Positions 18,723-27,022 of a DNA stretch of 44,571 nt are shown piece after piece; the first letter of the stretch is position 1; each line of letters begins with the position of its first letter. Under the pieces are notes generated by a model. That model was not told the origin of the DNA. It saw only the letters and a program-made list of their open reading frames with translations, and made no database searches. The DNA is taken from NCBI GenBank assembly GCA_021738485.1, contig JAIPBX010000015.1:1-44571 (forward strand), given 5' to 3'. The DNA comes from Bacteroidales bacterium (GTDB lineage: Bacteria; Bacteroidota; Bacteroidia; Bacteroidales; JAIPAH01). The position numbers and the translations under genes were made by a program.

Positions 18723-19579
18723 TAGAAATGAATTACTTTAAGGTTATCCAGATAAACTTTCGCTTCCGGTTCGTTTTCTTTTCTTAAGATGCTTAAGAAA
18801 ATCCTAAAGTTGCGTGCGGGATATGCATTTCCAATACTATTGGTGAGATTGATATATATTTTTTTCCAATGGTCTGTCGGATTCAACACTACAATGGGCC
18901 TTTGCTGATCTCCCGTGGATGTTAAAGCGTAAATTCCGGTCTTTACCTCAATATTGGTTTTAAAGTTCATTTCCAGGAATACGGCTTCCCCCCGCGGAAA
19001 TTGGTAAGTAGTATCGGAGATAGCTTCGAAGATTCTTTTTTTACCTTCGAGAACAACCTTTCCGCTACCACTACCCTCAAAAGGGGCTGCATTATCGATC
19101 AAAATGTTGGTATCACTATCTTTCGGTTTCAATTTTAATTCGGAATTATCAAAATTTTCTCTCCAGGGTATCTTCGTGCTGTCATGGTATTGCACCGATG
19201 GCATCAGCGTGGTAATCTTCTCCTTTTCCAGCATGACCCCTGAAGTGTCATAGTCGGAAAAAAAGGGGTAAGGAATTCGCGTGGAAGAAATCCCGTTCAT
19301 TTTGATACCGGCTCTGATCATCACATCATTCTTTCCTTCATCCAAAACCGGAAAGGTAGCCGGCAGTTCAAATACTCCGATTAAGTGATTGTTGACGTAC
19401 ACCCATGCGTCGGTAATTTTATGGGAGAGGCTGCCTTCAGAGAAATATTCATTGCCGTGCAGGCTGATCGAATCAATGTGTATGTAGGATGGTATTTTTT
19501 GTCCCTTATCATCTTTATCGCATCCCGCGATGACAAAAATAAAAATCAGAGAGAGTAAAGTGATGCCGCTAAATTTCAT
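18722..19579 (-). CDS. Uncharacterised lipoprotein coupled to the sugar transferase
   Basis: I chose the ATG at 19579 because it begins a lipoprotein signal (MKFSGITLLSLIFIFVIAGC with Cys as the lipid-modified residue); the frame is open up to ATG 19660, which would add 27 charged residues before the signal. The mature part (about 265 residues) has no motif I recognise. It looks all-beta, with an N-terminal PEGA-like portion (YIHIDSISLHG, DAWVYVNNHLIGVFELPATFPVL, DVMIRAGIKMNG) and a jelly-roll-like second half (ENFDNSELKL to VYLDNLKVI). Coupling to the sugar transferase suggests an envelope or polysaccharide-related role, which is inference only. Confidence 0.8.
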   Translation of the reverse strand: MKFSGITLLSLIFIFVIAGCDKDDKGQKIPSYIHIDSISLHGNEYFSEGSLSHKITDAWVYVNNHLIGVFELPATFPVLDEGKNDVMIRAGIKMNGISSTRIPYPFFSDYDTSGVMLEKEKITTLMPSVQYHDSTKIPWRENFDNSELKLKPKDSDTNILIDNAAPFEGSGSGKVVLEGKKRIFEAISDTTYQFPRGEAVFLEMNFKTNIEVKTGIYALTSTGDQQRPIVVLNPTDHWKKIYINLTNSIGNAYPARNFRIFLSILRKENEPEAKVYLDNLKVIHF

Positions 19580-19653
19580 GCTGCGCTTTTTTTCGCTATC
19601 TGAACGGTTTATATTATTTCTTATTGCTTTTCTTTTAGTTCCTGCAATGCTTT

Positions 19654-19685
19654 TTTGCATTAAACGGTAGCTTGGTGTAATTTTG
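19654..19685 (+). promoter_or_regulatory. Promoter for pcm: TTTG (-33) and TAATTTTG (-7)
   Basis: TTTG at 19654-19657 and TAATTTTG at 19678-19685, 20 bases apart, fit both halves of the Bacteroidota promoter, 25 bases before the pcm start codon. Confidence 0.55.
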
Positions 19686-19688
19686 GTG

Positions 19689-19696
19689 CAAAAGTA
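19689..19696 (-). promoter_or_regulatory. -7 promoter element for the lipoprotein/sugar transferase unit
   Basis: The minus strand reads TACTTTTG (TAnnTTTG). It faces the pcm element with only three bases between the two, so the two divergent promoters interlock. Confidence 0.5.
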
Positions 19697-19710
19697 AGAG
19701 AATTTTTATA

Positions 19711-20358
19711 ATGAAAGACTCATTTAAGCATAAAGGAATGCGTAAAAAGCTTGTGGAGAAGATAAGGCAGGAAGGATGGATTCATGATGAAAGAATCCTT
19801 GAAGCCATGATGCGGATACCCCGTCATCTTTTTCTTGATTCTTCCTTTGAAGAATATGCCTATCAAGACCGTCCCTTTCCTATCGGGAATGAGCAAACTA
19901 TTTCCCAGCCCACAACCGTGGCGTTTCAAACACAATTATTGGAGGTGAAAAAAAATGACCGCATTCTTGAAGTGGGAACGGGTTCAGGATACCAGGCCGC
20001 TTTGCTGGCCGATCTTGGTGCTAGGGTTTTTACCATTGAAAGGTTTAAATCATTAAAAGAGAAAGCCCGGAAAAATCTAAGAATGATTGGTTTTCAGGGT
20101 GTAAACCTTTTTTATGGCGACGGTTATAAAGGGTTACCTGCTTATGCCCCTTTCCATAAAATCCTGGTAACAGCAGCAGCCCCGGAACTTCCCGATACCT
20201 TTTTTTCGCAGTTGCGAGAAGGGGGCATGTTGGTAGTGCCTTTCGGAAAAGGCGGCGTGCAAACCATGAAAAGATTTATCAAAACACAGGAGGAAATAAT
20301 TGAGGAAAACCATGGTGATTTCGCATTTGTTCCCTTGCTTCGTGACAAGGCAGAGTAA
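19711..20358 (+). CDS. pcm: Protein-L-isoaspartate O-methyltransferase
   Basis: A 215-residue soluble enzyme that methylates isoaspartyl residues with S-adenosylmethionine so that damaged proteins can be repaired. Seen: MMRIPRHLFLD near 33-43, the PCMT motif FPIGNEQTISQP (about 56-67), the SAM-binding loop LEVGTGSGYQAALLA (about 86-100), the acidic FTIER strand end and ILVTAAAPELP. Length is normal for the family. It has its own promoter, divergent from the lipoprotein gene. Confidence 0.95.
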   Translation: MKDSFKHKGMRKKLVEKIRQEGWIHDERILEAMMRIPRHLFLDSSFEEYAYQDRPFPIGNEQTISQPTTVAFQTQLLEVKKNDRILEVGTGSGYQAALLADLGARVFTIERFKSLKEKARKNLRMIGFQGVNLFYGDGYKGLPAYAPFHKILVTAAAPELPDTFFSQLREGGMLVVPFGKGGVQTMKRFIKTQEEIIEENHGDFAFVPLLRDKAE

Positions 20359-20584
20359 ATGACCGGGAGGTGTGAGAATACTGATAGTGAAGAAATTTAT
20401 TATTGCAAGGGATGGGGTAACCTTTATTAAATAGATGTAATGGAACTATCGACTGGAAAAACTATGAGTATATGCTGATTGTATTGGGGCTATAAATAGA
20501 GAGAATCTGCAGAGCACTTGATAATAATGGATAGTATTGATATAATAATGGTATTTTGGGTGTGGTATGAATGATTAAAAAAAT

Positions 20585-20592
20585 TACTTTTG
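20585..20592 (+). promoter_or_regulatory. -7 promoter element for the KAS III-like gene
   Basis: TACTTTTG matches TAnnTTTG. It lies downstream of an in-frame ATG at 20571 and 38 bases before ATG 20631, so it favours the second start. Confidence 0.5.
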
Positions 20593-20630
20593 CGTTTTGC
20601 AAATTAATATTACTATATAAAACAAGGCTT

Positions 20631-21704
20631 ATGATAAGTAGTGTATTCCTCGGGACGGGGAGCTACATACCAGAAAATGTCGTTAAAAACGAAGATTTCC
20701 TTCAAAATGCATTCTATTCTCCTCAGGGTGAAAAGATTGACAGGGAAAACAGTGAGATAATTAATAAATTATACGAAATAAGCGGAATACGGGAAAGGAG
20801 ATATGTCAATAAAGAGCATGTTTCTTCCGATATCGCTCGCCTGGCCGCTGAGGATGCGCTTGATACGTCAGGATTTGACAGGGAAAAACTGGACTACCTC
20901 ATAGTGGCTCATAACCTGGGAGATGCTCCTTATGAGAATCCAAGGATGGATATTTTACCACCCGTTGCATCCCGTGTAAAGGCGAAATTGGGGATAAAGA
21001 ATCCTTACACTGTGGCTTATGATATTCCCTTTGGATGTCCGGGATGGGTGCAGGGGATCATCCAGGCCAATTATTATATTAAATCGGGCGATGCGAAAAG
21101 CGCCCTGGTCATTGGCAGTGAGACATTATCACGAATTGTGGACCCCTACGACCGCGACGGGATGCTCTTTTCCGACGGAGCAGGGGCTGCTCTGCTGGTA
21201 GCCCGCGAGCAGGAGAAGGCCACAGGGGTGTTGTCGCATCTTACTCGCTCGGATGCAATAGAGCATGTAGATTTGCTGAGCATGGGAAAATCCAACAACC
21301 CGGAATATAAACAGGATTCTACTTTTATTAAAATGAACGGGCGTAAGTTGTATGAATATGCCCTGACTAATGTGCCGCCATTAGTGAAGGAGGTAGTGGA
21401 TAAAAGCGGAATACCGGTTTCCGATATCAAAAAAATCCTGATTCACCAGGCTAATGAGAAAATGGATGAAGCAATTGTTAAAAGGTTTTTCCGCTTGTAT
21501 GGAATAAGAAATATTCCTGATCAAATGATGCCGCTGACCCTGGATCAATTCGGTAACAATTCGGTGGCAACCATACCTATTATGTATGATTTAATCCTTA
21601 AAGGGAAGCTGGAAGGCCAGGAAATTCATGCCGGGGATCCGCTCGTATTTACTTCTGTTGGGGCGGGCATGAATATTAATGCCTTTATGTACCAAACTCC
21701 CTGA
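20631..21704 (+). CDS. 3-oxoacyl-ACP synthase III (FabH-like) family protein
   Basis: Start at 20631 gives the usual KAS III opening MISSVFLGTGSYIPENVV; the earlier ATG (20571) precedes the promoter element. 357 residues. The condensing triad is visible: Cys136 in PFGCPGWVQG, His in ILIHQANEKMD and Asn in FGNNSVATIP, so it should condense an acyl-CoA starter with malonyl-ACP or a related substrate. It is somewhat longer than typical FabH (about 320), with an insert near 25-60 (AFYSPQGEKIDREN), as in the divergent Bacteroidota FabH-like paralogues. No fatty-acid genes lie alongside, so a role in the main pathway, a special lipid or a head-to-head product cannot be decided. Confidence 0.85.
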   Translation: MISSVFLGTGSYIPENVVKNEDFLQNAFYSPQGEKIDRENSEIINKLYEISGIRERRYVNKEHVSSDIARLAAEDALDTSGFDREKLDYLIVAHNLGDAPYENPRMDILPPVASRVKAKLGIKNPYTVAYDIPFGCPGWVQGIIQANYYIKSGDAKSALVIGSETLSRIVDPYDRDGMLFSDGAGAALLVAREQEKATGVLSHLTRSDAIEHVDLLSMGKSNNPEYKQDSTFIKMNGRKLYEYALTNVPPLVKEVVDKSGIPVSDIKKILIHQANEKMDEAIVKRFFRLYGIRNIPDQMMPLTLDQFGNNSVATIPIMYDLILKGKLEGQEIHAGDPLVFTSVGAGMNINAFMYQTP

Positions 21705-21713
21705 GAGATGGCT

Positions 21714-21877
21714 AAGTTTTTAGGTTTCTAGGTTTCTAGGTTTGTAAGTTTCTAGGGTTATAAGTTTATAAGTTTGTAAGTTTCTAGGGTTATAAGTTTA
21801 TAAGTTTGTAAGTTAGTAAGTTAGTAATCAAGTGTTTAAGTGCGTAGGTGTTTAGGTTTTTAAGTTATTAGGTAGTT
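21714..21877 (+). repeat. Degenerate tandem array, 8-base period, about 20 units (family 1)
   Basis: Read in steps of eight the sequence gives units such as AGGTTTCT, AGGTTTGT, AAGTTTCT, AGGGTTAT, AAGTTTAT, AAGTTTGT, AAGTTAGT, AAGTGCGT, AGGTGTTT, AGGTTTTT. The pattern ARGTNNNT holds phase over about 160 bases while single bases drift. It begins 10 bases after the KAS III-like stop codon. A related array lies at 39418-39465 in the opposite orientation. Confidence 0.85.
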
Positions 21878-22144
21878 GAAAAGTTGCGCTTTAGCCGATT
21901 CGATAGCTATAAGACGGTTCGCTGAATCTTTGGATATTGATTGGAAAATCGGAAGTACAATCGGTTAAGCGCCGGAGGTAGGGGCTTCCATGCTTGTTTA
22001 GACACGAGTCTCTTGCGCGTGAGCTTTTCGCGTGCGGATGATCCTGGCGGCTTTGGCATACTTGCAGAACATTGAATGGTTTGCAGCTTTCCAACCCCGA
22101 AAATAGCGTTACAAACGCTAAGAGGGGTTGGCCACGCGTCACAG
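21878..22144. other. Non-coding stretch with an inverted repeat
   Basis: No open frame resembles a protein. An imperfect inverted repeat pairs GCGCTTTAGCCGATT (21886-21900) with AATCGGTTAAGCGC (21959-21972). The following bases up to about 22080 (GGGGCTTCCATGCTTG onwards) have no recognised feature but look structured. Confidence 0.45.
22091..22131. repeat. Nested perfect hairpin
   Basis: CCAACCCC (22091-22098) pairs with GGGGTTGG (22124-22131), and inside it TAGCGTT (22104-22110) pairs with AACGCTA (22114-22120) around a three-base loop. There is no T-run after it, so it is not a plain terminator; it resembles a REP-like or transposon-end hairpin. Confidence 0.7.
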
Positions 22145-22332
22145 CCTAAATACCGTAGGTCATCTTCAAAATTGCCACGAATTCACGAATTTAAGACGAA
22201 TTGTTTTTACCTGAAAATAGCTTCAAAAAGCATTTATAGATTCGTTAATTATTCGTGCCTGCCCTTGCCATTCAGGCGGGCCTGCCCTTGCCGGTCAGGC
22301 GGGTATTCGTAGCGAAACTTACGGTATTTAGG
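22145..22332. mobile_element. MITE-like element with 16-base terminal inverted repeats
   Basis: CCTAAATACCGTAGGT (22145-22160) is matched by the inverted copy ACTTACGGTATTTAGG (22317-22332), one mismatch in 16. The 188-base interior has no gene and is itself partly palindromic (CACGAATTCACGAATT against ATTCGTTAATTATTCGTG). It ends with two tandem 23- to 24-base units starting GCCTGCCCTTGCC and ending TCAGGCGGG, each able to fold. Part of the interior (22168-22191) recurs at 28782-28805. A non-autonomous transposable element is the simplest reading; no flanking target duplication was confirmed. Confidence 0.55.
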
Positions 22333-22364
22333 CCCAGAAGCGCGGCAGCTTGACATATTAAAAT

Positions 22365-22490
22365 CATACAACCATACAACCATATAGCCATACAACCATA
22401 CAACCATTCAACCATCCAACCATACAGCCATCCAACCAATTACCAATTAACTAATCACCAATTAACCGATTACCATTCACCCCATCACCA
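22365..22490 (+). repeat. Degenerate tandem array, 8-base period (family 2)
   Basis: Units such as ACAACCAT, ATAGCCAT, TCAACCAT, CCAACCAT and ACAGCCAT repeat with period eight, decaying at the right end into CACCAATT and AACCGATT. Reverse-complemented, the unit GGTTGTAT resembles the array at 33201-33280 (GGATGTAT, GGTTGAAT). Confidence 0.8.
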
Positions 22491-22547
22491 AATTCTATCA
22501 GAATAACATGACTCATTCTTACGGACAGCGACAGTAATACGCAGTGC

Positions 22548-24338
22548 TTACTTTAGCCTCAGTTTCCGCCACATCCGCGAAAGGTAATAGCCCGATAGCA
22601 GGGCTAATGCGGTCAAACCCGATGCCATTCCGAAATGTCCATAGATCCAGTTACCTGTGGCGAATAGGGCGGAATAAATGGAGGTAATCCCCAGCACCAT
22701 ACACAAAATCCCTATCGGCACATCCCAATGCCCTTCATCTTCATCTACTGGCTCTCCATCTTCTCTTGCTTCCCTTACAATTTTTTTCCATCCCGGTCCA
22801 CCCGGCTGAATGAGCCGGTAAAAGCTGCGCAATTTCTCCCGGTCGACCGGTTTGGTGAGGAAGGTTGCCGTCAGCCACACCAGCGTAGTAAATCCTACCC
22901 CCGAAAGCAGTTTGAAGGAGCTGCTAAGCTCAGGAAACGCTGTTTGCGGGTGGATAAGCTGAAAATACACGGCCACCAAAAACGAAACGATCATCGCCGT
23001 AATTTCGCTGATCGCATTTATCCGCCACCAGAACCACCGCAGGATGTAAATCAACCCCGTGCCGGCGCCTACCTGCAGCAGGATGTTGAAGGCCTGTAGG
23101 GCATTGGAGAGCAATAAAGCCATCAGGCTGGTGATGATCATCAGCCCAACGGTAGACCACCGCCCGGCGGCCACCAGCTGCTTTTGACTGGCCTGTGGGT
23201 TTACAAAACGTTTGTAAAAATCGTTGACTACATAGGATGATCCCCAGTTAAGATGGGTGGAGATGGTCGACATAAAAGCGGCTACCAAAGAGGCCACCAC
23301 TAATCCTAAGAATCCCGCGGGTAAAAGAGAAAGCATAGCCGGGTAGGCAAAATCATCCTTAACGATGGAAGCATCGGCATTGGGAAAGGCTGCGCGCATG
23401 CTCTCCAGATCCGGATAAACGATGAGTGACGCCAACGCCACTATGATCCAGGGCCAGGGCCGTAGCGCATAGTGAGCCACATTGAAAAAGAGGGTAGCCT
23501 TCATAGCTCCACGCTCGGTGCGGGTAGCCAGCATGCGCTGAGCAATATATCCGCCACCGCCCGGCTCGGAGCCGGGATACCATACACTCCACCATTGGAC
23601 AGCGATAGGGAGGATGAGTAAAGTGATAAGCTGGTCACGGTTAGAGAAATCGGGTAGCAGGTTTAAGCGGGAGGATACCGCCTCATGCTCCACAAGCTGC
23701 TGCCAGCCTCCGATTTGGTCCATATTCAGCAGGATAATGGCAGCCCCGACGGCCCCTACCATAGAAATGGCAAACTGGAAAAAATCGGTTAACACAATTC
23801 CTCTGAGCCCCCCTAGCGTGCTGTATATCACTGTAATAATCATGGCAATGGTAAGCGTTTGCCAGGCCGGCCAGCCAAGCATAATAGCCCCGATTTTAAT
23901 CAATGCCAGCGATACGGTGGCCATTACCAGGATATTGAATAGTACGCCCAGATACAATGCTCTGAACCCTCGCAGGAAAGAAGCTAATTTTCCGCTGTAG
24001 CGGATTTCATAAAACTCCAGGTCGGTGTTTACACCGGAACGGCGCCATAGTTTGGCGTAGATAAATACCGTCAGCATACCCGTAAGCAGAAAAGCCCACC
24101 ATACCCAGTTACCGGCTACCCCGTTTTGTCGTACAATATCTGTCACCAGGTTAGGGGTGTCCAGCGAAAAAGTAGTGGCCACCATCGAAACACCCAGAAG
24201 CCACCAGGGCATATTTCTTCCGGAAAGGAAAAATTCGGCAAAGTTCTTTCCTGCCGTACGTGAGGCGTAAACTCCCAACCCCAGGGAGAAGACAAAAAAG
24301 GCCAGTATGATCAGCCAGTCAATGGTTTGAAGGATCAT
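22548..24338 (-). CDS. Sodium:solute symporter family transporter
   Basis: Start at 24338 (MILQTIDWLIILAFFVFSLG) begins directly with the first membrane helix; the ATG at 24380 would add 14 polar residues. About 596 residues with some 13-14 hydrophobic segments, fitting the SSS (SGLT-like) family. Seen: the SGRNMPWWLLGVSMVATTFS block of helix 1 to 2, YSTLGGLRGIVLTDFFQF and the YPGSEPGGGGYIAQRMLA loop. The many paired Trp/Tyr residues and the GGSG-like loop suit a sugar or related organic solute. It is divergent from the GH3/GH5 glucanase genes, so import of glucose or short glucans with sodium is a reasonable inference. Confidence 0.9.
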   Translation of the reverse strand: MILQTIDWLIILAFFVFSLGLGVYASRTAGKNFAEFFLSGRNMPWWLLGVSMVATTFSLDTPNLVTDIVRQNGVAGNWVWWAFLLTGMLTVFIYAKLWRRSGVNTDLEFYEIRYSGKLASFLRGFRALYLGVLFNILVMATVSLALIKIGAIMLGWPAWQTLTIAMIITVIYSTLGGLRGIVLTDFFQFAISMVGAVGAAIILLNMDQIGGWQQLVEHEAVSSRLNLLPDFSNRDQLITLLILPIAVQWWSVWYPGSEPGGGGYIAQRMLATRTERGAMKATLFFNVAHYALRPWPWIIVALASLIVYPDLESMRAAFPNADASIVKDDFAYPAMLSLLPAGFLGLVVASLVAAFMSTISTHLNWGSSYVVNDFYKRFVNPQASQKQLVAAGRWSTVGLMIITSLMALLLSNALQAFNILLQVGAGTGLIYILRWFWWRINAISEITAMIVSFLVAVYFQLIHPQTAFPELSSSFKLLSGVGFTTLVWLTATFLTKPVDREKLRSFYRLIQPGGPGWKKIVREAREDGEPVDEDEGHWDVPIGILCMVLGITSIYSALFATGNWIYGHFGMASGLTALALLSGYYLSRMWRKLRLK

Positions 24339-24662
24339 TGTTCCGGTTTTTGGTGTTGTTATTTCTTTTGAACCAGGCAAATTACGGAATATAAATGAGA
24401 TGGGAAATGCGAATGTATGTAAATCAATACGAAATTCTGGGTATAGGTTTATGCATGGAAATGTTGTATGAGGGTGTGATAGTAGTCAGAATTGTGTATC
24501 GATCAGATTATTAATTATTTGCGGATTTTTCGTAAATTACACTGAAAGCGTGATGTAGCAATGATGTAATAGCTAAAATTCTCAAAGCAGTATTTGTTGT
24601 AGGAGAAAAATTGCTTCCAACTATTTCAAAGCTTAATATTGTTTTAAATTAAAATAATAAAA
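24339..24662. other. Divergent intergenic region between symporter and GH3 genes
   Basis: 324 bases, AT-rich, with no open frame of note and no hairpin. It must hold both divergent promoters, but I find no exact TAnnTTTG; the nearest is GTAATTTG on the minus strand close to the symporter. Confidence 0.4.
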
Positions 24663-26897
24663 ATGAAAAGATTAACGAGTTTATTAGTTGTTCTACTATT
24701 AATGACTTCTTTTGCTTATAGTCAAATGAGCAAAACAGGTTTAAACCAGGATGCAAAGTACGCCGAGCAGGTGGATTCGGTATTGGCTTTGATGACGCTG
24801 GAAGAGAAAATAGGGCAACTCAATCAATTATCCGGAGACGGAGAGGTTACCGGTCCGATTAGCTTGAATAATGAATCCCAGGAAGCGATTCGCAAGGGTC
24901 ATGTCGGTTCGATGTTAAATATCAACAGCTCTTCCTACACAAGAAAAATACAGAAAATCGCTGTGGAAGAAACCCGCCTGGGCATTCCCCTGATTTTTGG
25001 CTACGATGTCATTCACGGTTACAAAACGATTTTCCCGGTTCCCCTGGGAGAAAGTGCTAGCTGGGATTTGGAGGCGATAGAGAAATCAGCCCGTGTGGCT
25101 GCTGTAGAAGCAACTGCGGCTGGCCAACATTGGACGTTCGCCCCTATGGTCGACATTGCCCGCGACCCGCGTTGGGGTAGAATTATGGAAGGTGCCGGGG
25201 AAGACCCTTACCTTGGAAGCGAAGTCGCCAAAGCGCGTGTCAGAGGCTTTCAGGGAGCTGATCTGGAGAAGAAAAACACTATGGTAGCCTGTGCAAAGCA
25301 TTTTGTTGCCTACGGCGCTGCCAGGGCAGGCCGGGACTACAACACGGTGGATATGTCGAAGAGAAAGCTGCATGAGGTATATTTGCCTCCGTTTGAAGCA
25401 GCCGTAGAGGCCGGCGTAGGGACTTTCATGACTTCTTTTAACGAATTGAATGGCGTTCCCGTAACCGGAAGTAAGAAACATGTGAAAGGCATCCTGAGGG
25501 ATGATTGGAATTACGACGGACTGATTGTTTCTGACTGGGGATCAGTTATGGAGCAGGTTGTTCACGGATCGGCTAAAGATTTGAAAGAGGCTGCCGATTA
25601 CGCCATGAATGCCACTGTCGATATGGATATGGAAGGCCATGCATACCTGCCGCACATGAAAGAGCTGGTTGAAGAAGGCAAAGTAACTGAAGAGCAGATC
25701 GATGCTGCCGTCCGCCGAATTTTGCACAAGAAATTCGAACTGGGTTTATTCGACAATCCCTATCGTTACAGCGACGAAGAGCTTGAAAAAGAAGTCACGC
25801 TAACCGATGAGCATCGGCAACTCTCGCGAGATGTAGCCCGCAAATCGATGGTGTTGCTTAAAAACGATAATAATATCCTGCCGATGAATGCGGAGGTGAA
25901 GAAAGTGGCCATCATTGGCCCTCTCGCAGACGCGAAAAGAGAGATGATAGGAACCTGGAGCGCCCAGGGTGAAGCCAAACATGTGGTTACCTTGCTGGAG
26001 GGAGTTAAAAATGCCCTGCCGGATGCGGAAATCAATTACGTGAAAGCCTGTGAGGTGGAAGACTCCGACAAGAGTGGTTTTGACAAGGCAATGCAAGCCG
26101 CCAAAGAAGCTGATTTTGTGATTGCTGCGGTTGGTGAAAAAGCAATGATGTCAGGTGAAGCCCTGTCGCGCATGGACATCGGATTACCGGGCGTGCAGGA
26201 AGACCTGGTGCTGGAATTGGCCGAGCTGGATAAGCCCATGGCGGTAGTGCTATTTAACGGGAGACCGCTGGTACTGACGGAGGTAGACAAAGCCGCTCCG
26301 GCTATCCTCGAAAGCTGGCTGCCCGGAACGGAAGCCGGAAACGCCATTGCAGATGTGCTGCTGGGTAAGTACAATCCCTCAGGAAAACTGACGGCTACGT
26401 TCCCCTACAGCGTGGGACAGGTTCCGATTTTTTACGCACACAAACATACGGGACGGCCAAGAACGGAGGCGCGCTACACCTCGAAGTACATCGACGGCCC
26501 GAATGAACCGCTTTATCCTTTTGGTTACGGACTGAGTTATACCGATTTTGATTACAGGGATTTGAGCCTGAGCAACGCTGAGTTGACAACCGACGGAACT
26601 CTCAAGGTTTCTGTTCAGGTAAAAAATGCCGGAGATATGGAAGGTGAAGAGGTGGTTCAGTTTTATGTGAGAGACCTCGAAGCCTCTGTAACGCGTCCGG
26701 TTAAGGAATTGAAAGGATTCAAAAAGATCGCACTCAAACCCGGCGAAAAGAAAACAGTGGAATTTACGCTGACCCCTGAGGATTTGGCGTTCTACAATCG
26801 CGACTGGGAATGGACCACAGAACCCGGAACGGTTAAGGTATTTGTCGGGGGCGATTCACAAAACACCCTGGAAGCAGAATTTGATTTGAAAGAGTAG
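24663..26897 (+). CDS. bglX: Glycoside hydrolase family 3 beta-glucosidase (BglX-like)
   Basis: A 744-residue exported enzyme releasing glucose from beta-linked oligosaccharides. Signal peptide 1-20 (ending FAYSQ, then MSKTGLNQ). GH3 N-terminal barrel about 35-370 with LMTLEEKIGQLNQL, DPRWGRIMEGAGEDPYL, the KHF pair (212-213) and the nucleophile Asp291 in GLIVSDWGS. The GH3 C-terminal sandwich runs about 390-625 (VLLKNDNNILPM) and a fibronectin-III-like domain closes the protein (about 660-735, RPVKELKGFKKIALKPGE). Length and order match BglX. No T9SS C-terminal domain, so it is likely periplasmic. It precedes a GH5 gene but with a strong hairpin between them. Confidence 0.94.
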   Translation: MKRLTSLLVVLLLMTSFAYSQMSKTGLNQDAKYAEQVDSVLALMTLEEKIGQLNQLSGDGEVTGPISLNNESQEAIRKGHVGSMLNINSSSYTRKIQKIAVEETRLGIPLIFGYDVIHGYKTIFPVPLGESASWDLEAIEKSARVAAVEATAAGQHWTFAPMVDIARDPRWGRIMEGAGEDPYLGSEVAKARVRGFQGADLEKKNTMVACAKHFVAYGAARAGRDYNTVDMSKRKLHEVYLPPFEAAVEAGVGTFMTSFNELNGVPVTGSKKHVKGILRDDWNYDGLIVSDWGSVMEQVVHGSAKDLKEAADYAMNATVDMDMEGHAYLPHMKELVEEGKVTEEQIDAAVRRILHKKFELGLFDNPYRYSDEELEKEVTLTDEHRQLSRDVARKSMVLLKNDNNILPMNAEVKKVAIIGPLADAKREMIGTWSAQGEAKHVVTLLEGVKNALPDAEINYVKACEVEDSDKSGFDKAMQAAKEADFVIAAVGEKAMMSGEALSRMDIGLPGVQEDLVLELAELDKPMAVVLFNGRPLVLTEVDKAAPAILESWLPGTEAGNAIADVLLGKYNPSGKLTATFPYSVGQVPIFYAHKHTGRPRTEARYTSKYIDGPNEPLYPFGYGLSYTDFDYRDLSLSNAELTTDGTLKVSVQVKNAGDMEGEEVVQFYVRDLEASVTRPVKELKGFKKIALKPGEKKTVEFTLTPEDLAFYNRDWEWTTEPGTVKVFVGGDSQNTLEAEFDLKE

Positions 26898-26927
26898 TCG
26901 TTTCATAGCTTAGTTTTCGATAGTTAT

Positions 26928-26980
26928 CTCATCCCGGGAGGCCGCAAGTGCGGTATTTCCCGGGATTGAGTATTATTTTT
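26928..26980 (+). terminator. Hairpin terminator after the GH3 gene
   Basis: ATCCCGGGA (26931-26939) pairs with TCCCGGGAT (26958-26966), the outer CTC/GAG adds three more pairs, and CCGC/GCGG pairs inside. TATTATTTTT follows. It should stop most transcription between GH3 and GH5. Confidence 0.75.
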
Positions 26981-27022
26981 CAACCTGTTATTAATTAGAT
27001 ATAGCCTAAAATCCCGGAAAAA

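Noticed and set aside
20571-20630. Upstream ATG as start of the KAS III-like gene
   Set aside because: It lies before a -7 promoter element and adds 20 residues not seen in KAS III proteins.
21714-22490. CRISPR array
   Set aside because: Period is 8 bases with drifting units; there are no 20-40-base spacers, no conserved 25-35-base repeat and no cas gene.
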